Of a stretch of 22,212 nucleotides of DNA, positions 17,767-22,212 are shown piece by piece. Position numbers and translations under genes: made by a program. Each line of letters begins with the position of its first letter. The stretch's first letter is position 1. The notes beneath the pieces were generated by a model, which ran no database searches, was not told the DNA's origin, and was given only the letters and a program-made list of their open reading frames with translations. The DNA is from Physocladia obscura. Lineage: Eukaryota > Chytridiomycota > Chytridiomycetes > Chytridiales > Chytriomycetaceae. Location of the stretch: assembly GCA_027596945.1 (NCBI GenBank), contig JADGJH010000228.1, positions 2,211 to 24,422 on the forward strand, in the 5' to 3' direction.

Positions 17767-19777
17767 TCACTTTGTAAATTGAAAACCAAGATCAATGAAA
17801 TAGTTGGTCGGATCCAAGTTTGAGGGCGCAGAGAAACTTGTAATTGCATTGGTGTTAACAAATTGTTCACCAGCACCAGAAGTTACACGAACTGCGAGGG
17901 GCAAAGTCAAAGCTGCGGCTTGTGGGGCGGCTTGATAAATCCATGCGCCATAACGTTCTTGCGGCCTGTTAATATCGTGGCCAGCATCTTGAATCAAGGG
18001 AATCCAAGTAACTCCAAGATTTGATGAAATTTCAACCGTAACAACAGCACCATTTCCAAATGTATTAACTATTGCGAGCTGCATATAGTATGGACCAGCT
18101 CCTGAATGAAGCCACATGTATACGTTTCCGGGATTTGGGCAAGGAACACGCTGGTAGCGGGTTGGGATAACACCAGCAACTATGTCTCCCGTTGGTGAAC
18201 CAGATTGAAGACGCGCCATAGCAAAATCACCCAAATCAAAATGCCATGATCCTTCGGGAAGTGGGCACCCATACTTGAAATCTGAAACTTCCCCACAGTG
18301 GTCTGATCCAGGTCCACAGCACCATTTTGCATTCGGAGCACAGGGACAAGAATCAGAAATTTCGAACGTGATTGGCGGAGTATAGCCAGTTTCGCCAATC
18401 GCATAATCAGTTCCGTCTGCTTTTGTGAGAATCAATTCAAAGCATTCACCGCAAGAAAGATAATTGTCCAAATCGTTGCCGGCATTGTCGCCCAAATATG
18501 ATTTAAACTGGGTATAGTAATTTCCGTTTGGCGCAGCGTAGTTCCCACGAAGAGTTGTTCCAGAAGGATCTTTGCAAAGATCTGGATATGCTGCACAAAA
18601 AGGACCACAAGTATCTTCGAGGTTGGCAGCAGTAAGATTGACAGCACTGGAACAAAGACCGTAGAGTCCAAAACCGCAAGCACCAGCAGGCGTATTTCCA
18701 TAATGGGTACTTCGGCTGTAATGCCACCATCCCTCTTCTACAACCGTGATAGTCACGTTGTAGATATCGCCTGATTTGGCTGTTTCGCTTATTGGAGAAA
18801 CACACAATGTGCTATTATCACCACCACATCCTGAACAGTCAGTCGACTCGTTATTATTGCTGCAATATCTTGGAACACACACATTGTCTGAAGTAAGCTC
18901 CCACGCTCCGCAAGGATTCGATGATGGGGAAGGATACTGTCCTTGTGTTCGAGTGGCAAACCCTAGAGTTGTTGTCGTACTAAAAACACCGGTTTGAGGA
19001 GGTATTGCGGAAGTAGTTGGTCCGGTGGCAGTAGTGGTGCTAGCGGTCACCTTTAAAATGACGTGATTAGTAAAAATAAAATAATGCAATGAACTAACCA
19101 ATGAACTTGGAATGCATTGGTAGTAATAGAGATTAGTTCCTTGGGGAGCACAAGTATAACCAGCAATACAGCATGTCGCGCCAGTCCACCCACTACCTCC
19201 ACACTGTAAGTAACCTCCAGCACAACTTGTCGAAGAAGTTTGGGGCGTTATTTCAGCAGAAGTGGTAGTTATCGTTGTCGTTGTTGTCGCCGTTGTTGTC
19301 GTCGATTTTGTTGTTACTGTTGTCGTCGTCGTTGTCGTTGGTGTAGTTGCTGTCGCTGATGTCGTCGTTGGTGCTGGAGTAGTTTTTGTTGTAGTTGTGG
19401 CACCAGTAGTCACTTTTGCTGTTGTTGTTGTTGTAGTTGTGGCACCAGTAGTCACTTTTGCTGTTGTTGCTGTTGTAGTTGTTGTTTTTGTTGGTGGTAT
19501 AGTAGAGGCGAATGTCGTCGGTGTTGTCGTTGAAGTTGCGACTGACGATGCAATCTGTAATAAACTAAGAATCAAAGCAGAGACAAAAAATAAACAATCC
19601 AACCTGGCATTGAGAATAATATGCACCGTAGCTAGTGCAGACAGATCCAGACACACAACATGATGGGCCTGTCCAACCCGAACCTCCGCACTGACCATAC
19701 AAATCGGCACAGGTTTGAGCAGAAATGGTAGTCACGGCAATCATGAGTTGCAAATAGGGCACTAGTATTCTCTTCAT
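17767..19777 (-). CDS. Swollenin-like expansin with two CBM1 modules, secreted
   Basis: Swollenins loosen crystalline cellulose without clear hydrolysis. Exons are 19777-19604, 19554-19099 and 19050-17767 (introns 49 and 48 nt), giving 637 codons plus stop. The start at 19777 gives a signal peptide ([20 protein letters not shown]); an in-frame ATG 19 codons upstream would bury it. Domains: CBM1 at 23-57 ([12 protein letters not shown]); Thr-rich linker at about 59-165; second CBM1 at 169-205 ([12 protein letters not shown]); a second short linker; expansin double-psi barrel at about 318-505 ([60 protein letters not shown]); and a C-terminal beta-sandwich like CBM63 to 637. Many cysteines fit a disulfide-rich secreted protein. 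Two CBM1 modules instead of one is the odd point. The second intron is a multiple of three with no stop, so retention would insert 16 residues. The swollenin label comes from the close match in layout and motifs. Confidence 0.9.
19399..19482 (-). repeat. 42-bp tandem duplication in the swollenin linker
   Basis: Units 19399-19440 and 19441-19482 match at 41 of 42 bases. Each encodes 14 linker residues containing [13 protein letters not shown]. It keeps the reading frame and sits in a longer run of Thr codons (GTT/GTC/GTA-rich on the + strand). The near identity suggests a recent duplication. Confidence 0.9.
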
Positions 19778-20243
19778 TTTTTCATCAATTTTTTGTCTTT
19801 CTGATTCTTCTTTAACTGTTTGATTTTTGATCACACGACCAACAATATCAACCGAGATGAAGAAGGGCAGGTAAAGAGATATTTTGACAATTCATTTGAA
19901 ATAAAACGACATAATGCTATAAATGGCCCCAAAATTTTAAGTATGTGTTATATTTAAGGTGTGAATGCTGTTCAATATAATACAAGCCAAATGAAAAAAT
20001 TTATTTTTCAATTTCAACAAATCAAATTTTGATTTCACCAATCAAATTAGTGGGTTAAAAAATTTCGGAATTATATTTGTTTCTTAGAGGAATATTATGT
20101 AAAGAAATTCGTTAATAGATAAATTGCTGTCAAAAATTTGGCCAGTTCGAACGAAGCGATTGGGGATATCAAATTTGTATCATGTGATTGAAAAAATTTT
20201 TGAGAGGGAAAAGTAATTTCATATTGTTAAATCGAAGTCTTAT
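19778..20243. other. Swollenin upstream region
   Basis: AT-rich sequence of about 470 bases with no convincing open frame. It should contain the swollenin promoter (reading leftward). I see no TATA-like box or factor site that I can assign with confidence. A few CpG sites cluster near 20140-20160. Confidence 0.35.
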
Positions 20244-20442
20244 TTAGTTTCTTTCTTCATCAACCAACTGGTGTGTTTCTGGAGTTGATTTATTAGGCAC
20301 TTGTGAATACTTAAAAGTGTTGCATGTTTTCCACTTCGGAAGTAAACAAAAAACCTCACACCCAAACGTAGTCTGAAAGCACAGATCAATTACGCTTGGT
20401 ACTTGGAAAGAAGGTGATACTAATTTAACTACATAATGAATG
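20244..20442 (-). CDS. Exon-like open frame, unidentified
   Basis: On the - strand a good acceptor (GATTTTTGACAG) ends at 20443 and opens a 65-codon frame to a TAA at 20244. It reads IHYVVKLVSPSFQVPSVIDL, then CFQTTFGCEVFCLLPKWKTC. Composition is protein-like, CpG is present, and there is no ATG at its start, so it is more likely a last exon than a whole gene. The best donor I can find in the right phase is a GTATCA near 20581, inside the small frame to its right, which would fuse the two. I do not recognise the product. Confidence 0.35.
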
Positions 20443-20477
20443 CTGTCAAAAATCAAATATAGGTAAAATGAAGAACT

Positions 20478-20735
20478 TCATTCAGCTTGTTCAGTATTTA
20501 TTTTCCTTTTAATCATTCTTTTCACTCTAATATGCTCTTTCGTCGAAGCTGCTTGATCTCCCTTGAGATGTTTTTGATACCGTATAACGGAAATGAAGTT
20601 GAAACACAAACCTCGAGTTTTTAATCTCTTCCCGATTTGAAAGCGTCTGGTCGTTTTTTGTAAGAATTTTTGTTGCTCTTTGGTTTTCCAAAGTGGCCAA
20701 GCAAAGATTTCATCGCGGACTATCAAAACTTCCAT
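20478..20735 (-). CDS. Small basic hypothetical protein or first exon
   Basis: Read from the ATG at 20735: MEVLIVRDEIFAWPLWKTKE, then QQKFLQKTTRRFQIGKRLKT, and a C-terminal basic tail (KEHIRVKRMIKRKINTE), 85 residues unspliced. CpG is normal here, which in this window goes with live genes. Its start is 78 bp from the divergent ATG at 20814, so the two could share a promoter. A 50-nt GTTTGT..AAG intron could be drawn at 20610-20560 but it leads quickly to a stop. An alternative donor near 20581 would join the exon-like frame at 20442-20244. The basic character would suit a small ribosomal or nucleic-acid-binding protein, but nothing identifies it. Confidence 0.4.
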   Translation of the reverse strand: MEVLIVRDEIFAWPLWKTKEQQKFLQKTTRRFQIGKRLKTRGLCFNFISVIRYQKHLKGDQAASTKEHIRVKRMIKRKINTEQAE

Positions 20736-20813
20736 TTTCTTCTGCTGGAAAAAAACTTTCTTTAAAAAACGCAAATTTTTTACGGTAAAAACACATCACA
20801 AGAATCAGTAAGA

Positions 20814-22212
20814 ATGCTCAGCTCCTCAGTGTCATCGCTTGGAAGAGCTGTTTCCTCACCAACAAAAGACATGATGAGTATCTTCACCAACATGAAGTTG
20901 GAAGAGATTAAAATTCAGGAAAGACGAATGCTTGACCAATACAAGCGTGTAAAAAATCAAGCTGCGGGTACAAGGTGAATTATACGTCACAAAAAAAAAG
21001 GGGAGACTAATCTTAACTTTTTCAGTAATCAGACTGCAAAACTTCGTTTTTTGTCGATGGTATGAAGTCATTTGCAATCGCCGGAACACTCGTTCACACA
21101 AATTTGCAAAATGTCGAAGGTTTGATTGATTGATTTACTTACCAATCTATACCATTCAGTATTATACCAAAGTTATGAAATATTTTACAGCCTTAATCAC
21201 ACAATCTGGTTCCCACTATTAGTCAGGATTTACTTGAATTTTGGATCAAACGTCTTACTGCTGAGACTAATCGCTGTGAAAAGAGATGGGAATATGTGAG
21301 AACTGGATTTGATTTTTCGATTTTCCACTTAACAACGTATAACTCTTTTCTTTATTCAGGCACATCTTTTCGGAGTTCGCGCCGAAAATATGGACTGGGA
21401 AATGACGGACGAAGTTGAATCAGTAGTTGACAGTAGCTGGAATCTTGCTTCTGATCGTGAAACCGATAAAACAGTTTCTGAATCCTACGCCAAAACCAAA
21501 AAAGAATTCTATCGCGTGTTCAAAATGGATCCTGTGGATGTCGAAGCTGTCAAGAAGTTTTTGGTTGAAAATCCTCTCAAATTTGAACCAAACAATATTT
21601 ACGGAGATGGTGAAGCTGCTGATTGGAAATATTTTATCGACGTAAGTTCGTTTGTAAAAAAAAAAAAATTTGCGCCCCCTGTTATTCACATCGATTCAAT
21701 ATCAGGAGATGAAAGAATTTTGTGAATATTTGCTAACCGAAAAAGTTGAGACCGATGACGTTTCACTGTCAATCAAATCGCTGCTCAAGAATGACTTGCT
21801 AAGTAAGCAAAAGAAAGACATTTTGAAGGACTTTCAGGACAACGAAACCATTTTGAATGAATTTGCAGGTGAAACAAAAAATTGAAGTTACATTTAATAT
21901 TAATAATAAAATTCTTTCAACAGCTATCACGACCTTAATGCTTGCGAAAATACGTGGCGGAGAATGGAATTGGCCTGAACAAGGAGTATTCGCAGACGTT
22001 CACGCAGCAGTTGGTGGTCGCCACCGTGTATTTCTCGATTATGATCTCTGCAATGCATTATTCCTTGAATTTGTTGGGCTAAAATGGTGTATTGAGTTTC
22101 GCGTAAGAATGCACACTCTCGTCACAAAGGGAAAACCAAAAGCCGATCAAGAAATCCCGCCGTCAATTTGGAAACTGCCAGCTGAACATGTGAGAAGCAA
22201 TGTCAAGCTCAG
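20814..22212 (+). CDS. Uncharacterised multi-exon protein, 3' open at window end
   Basis: I do not recognise this protein. Model: exons 20814-20974, 21026-21059, 21227-21295, 21360-21641, 21706-21868 and 21924 to the edge, about 332 codons so far. The last four exons are firm: consensus splice sites, introns of 55-64 nt, phases agreeing. The early part is uncertain. A rival reading ends exon 1 at 20967 and uses 21033-21119 (FFVDGMKSFAIAGTLVHTNL), which I could not connect downstream in frame. The intron 21060-21226 is also longer than most others here. The start (MLSSSVSSLGRAVSSPTKDM) is followed by a charged helix (KLEEIKIQERRMLDQYKRVK). The middle is acidic and helical (DLLEFWIKRLTAETNRCEKR, AHLFGVRAENMDWEMTDEVE). 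The last exon has an aromatic-rich folded segment (KIRGGEWNWPEQGVFADVHA, then VGGRHRVFLDYDLCNALFLE). No signal peptide is visible. Its promoter may be shared with the - strand gene. Confidence 0.65.

Noticed and set aside
19262..19663. 133-codon Val-rich open frame on the + strand
   Set aside because: It is the antisense of the Thr-rich swollenin linker (ACN codons read as GTN); no independent support.
13892..19777. CCDC40 and swollenin as a functional gene cluster
   Set aside because: They are only 76 bp apart on the same strand, but one is an axonemal structural protein and the other a secreted wall-loosening protein; close spacing alone is not evidence of a system.
20856..21101. 81-codon - strand frame with CRRLQMTSYHRQ
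   Set aside because: Antisense to the first exons of the + strand gene at 20814; no motif, no ATG context or splice support.
1..22212. tRNA, rRNA, CRISPR array, riboswitch or operon
   Set aside because: No cloverleaf with a TTCGA-type loop, no regularly spaced repeat/spacer array, and the genes have eukaryotic introns and individual promoters.

Overview
The window is nuclear DNA from a eukaryote with many short spliceosomal introns, mostly about 46-130 nt, with GT..AG ends. The best guess is a zoosporic (chytrid-like) fungus. One gene encodes a CCDC40-type protein of motile-cilium axonemes. Another encodes a secreted swollenin-like expansin with two fungal-type CBM1 cellulose-binding modules. 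The rest of the gene content (ESCRT CHMP7, GPI mannosyltransferase PIG-M) is general eukaryotic. The assignment is inference from gene content; no rRNA or other marker is present.

Layout, left to right. (1) 54-1366 (+): CHMP7/Chm7, lacking its N-terminus at the window edge. (2) about 1.4-9.0 kb: a transposon graveyard. It holds a DDE_Tnp_4/Harbinger-like transposase relic (+, 2.25-3.12 kb), two head-to-head relics of a Myb/SANT-like transposon protein (-, 3.56-4.48 kb; +, 4.70-5.56 kb), small repeats and unidentified coding fragments. It is almost free of CpG, unlike the genes around it. (3) 9008-11123 (+): a three-exon gene for an unrecognised 662-residue protein, convergent with (4) PIG-M (11167-12727, -) with only 43 bp between the stop codons. 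(5) about 12.99-13.61 kb (-): a truncated IS630/Tc1-mariner-like transposase relic just upstream of PIG-M. (6) CCDC40 (13892-17690, -): 13 exons, 1017 codons, every junction in frame. (7) Swollenin (17767-19777, -): three exons, 76 bp upstream of CCDC40 on the same strand. (8) 20.2-20.7 kb (-): a small uncharacterised gene or exons. (9) 20814 to the window end (+): a multi-exon unrecognised gene, open at the edge.

The intact genes are unrelated housekeeping, ciliary and secreted functions and do not form a pathway. I found no operon-like or defence-like system. The most interesting points are the sharp CpG-poor/CpG-normal boundary between relics and genes (a likely footprint of cytosine methylation of repeats), the inverted pair of SANT-like relics, the double-CBM1 swollenin with a freshly duplicated linker, and two large genes that I cannot place in any family. 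All exon models were built by hand from reading frame, splice consensus and remembered family motifs.
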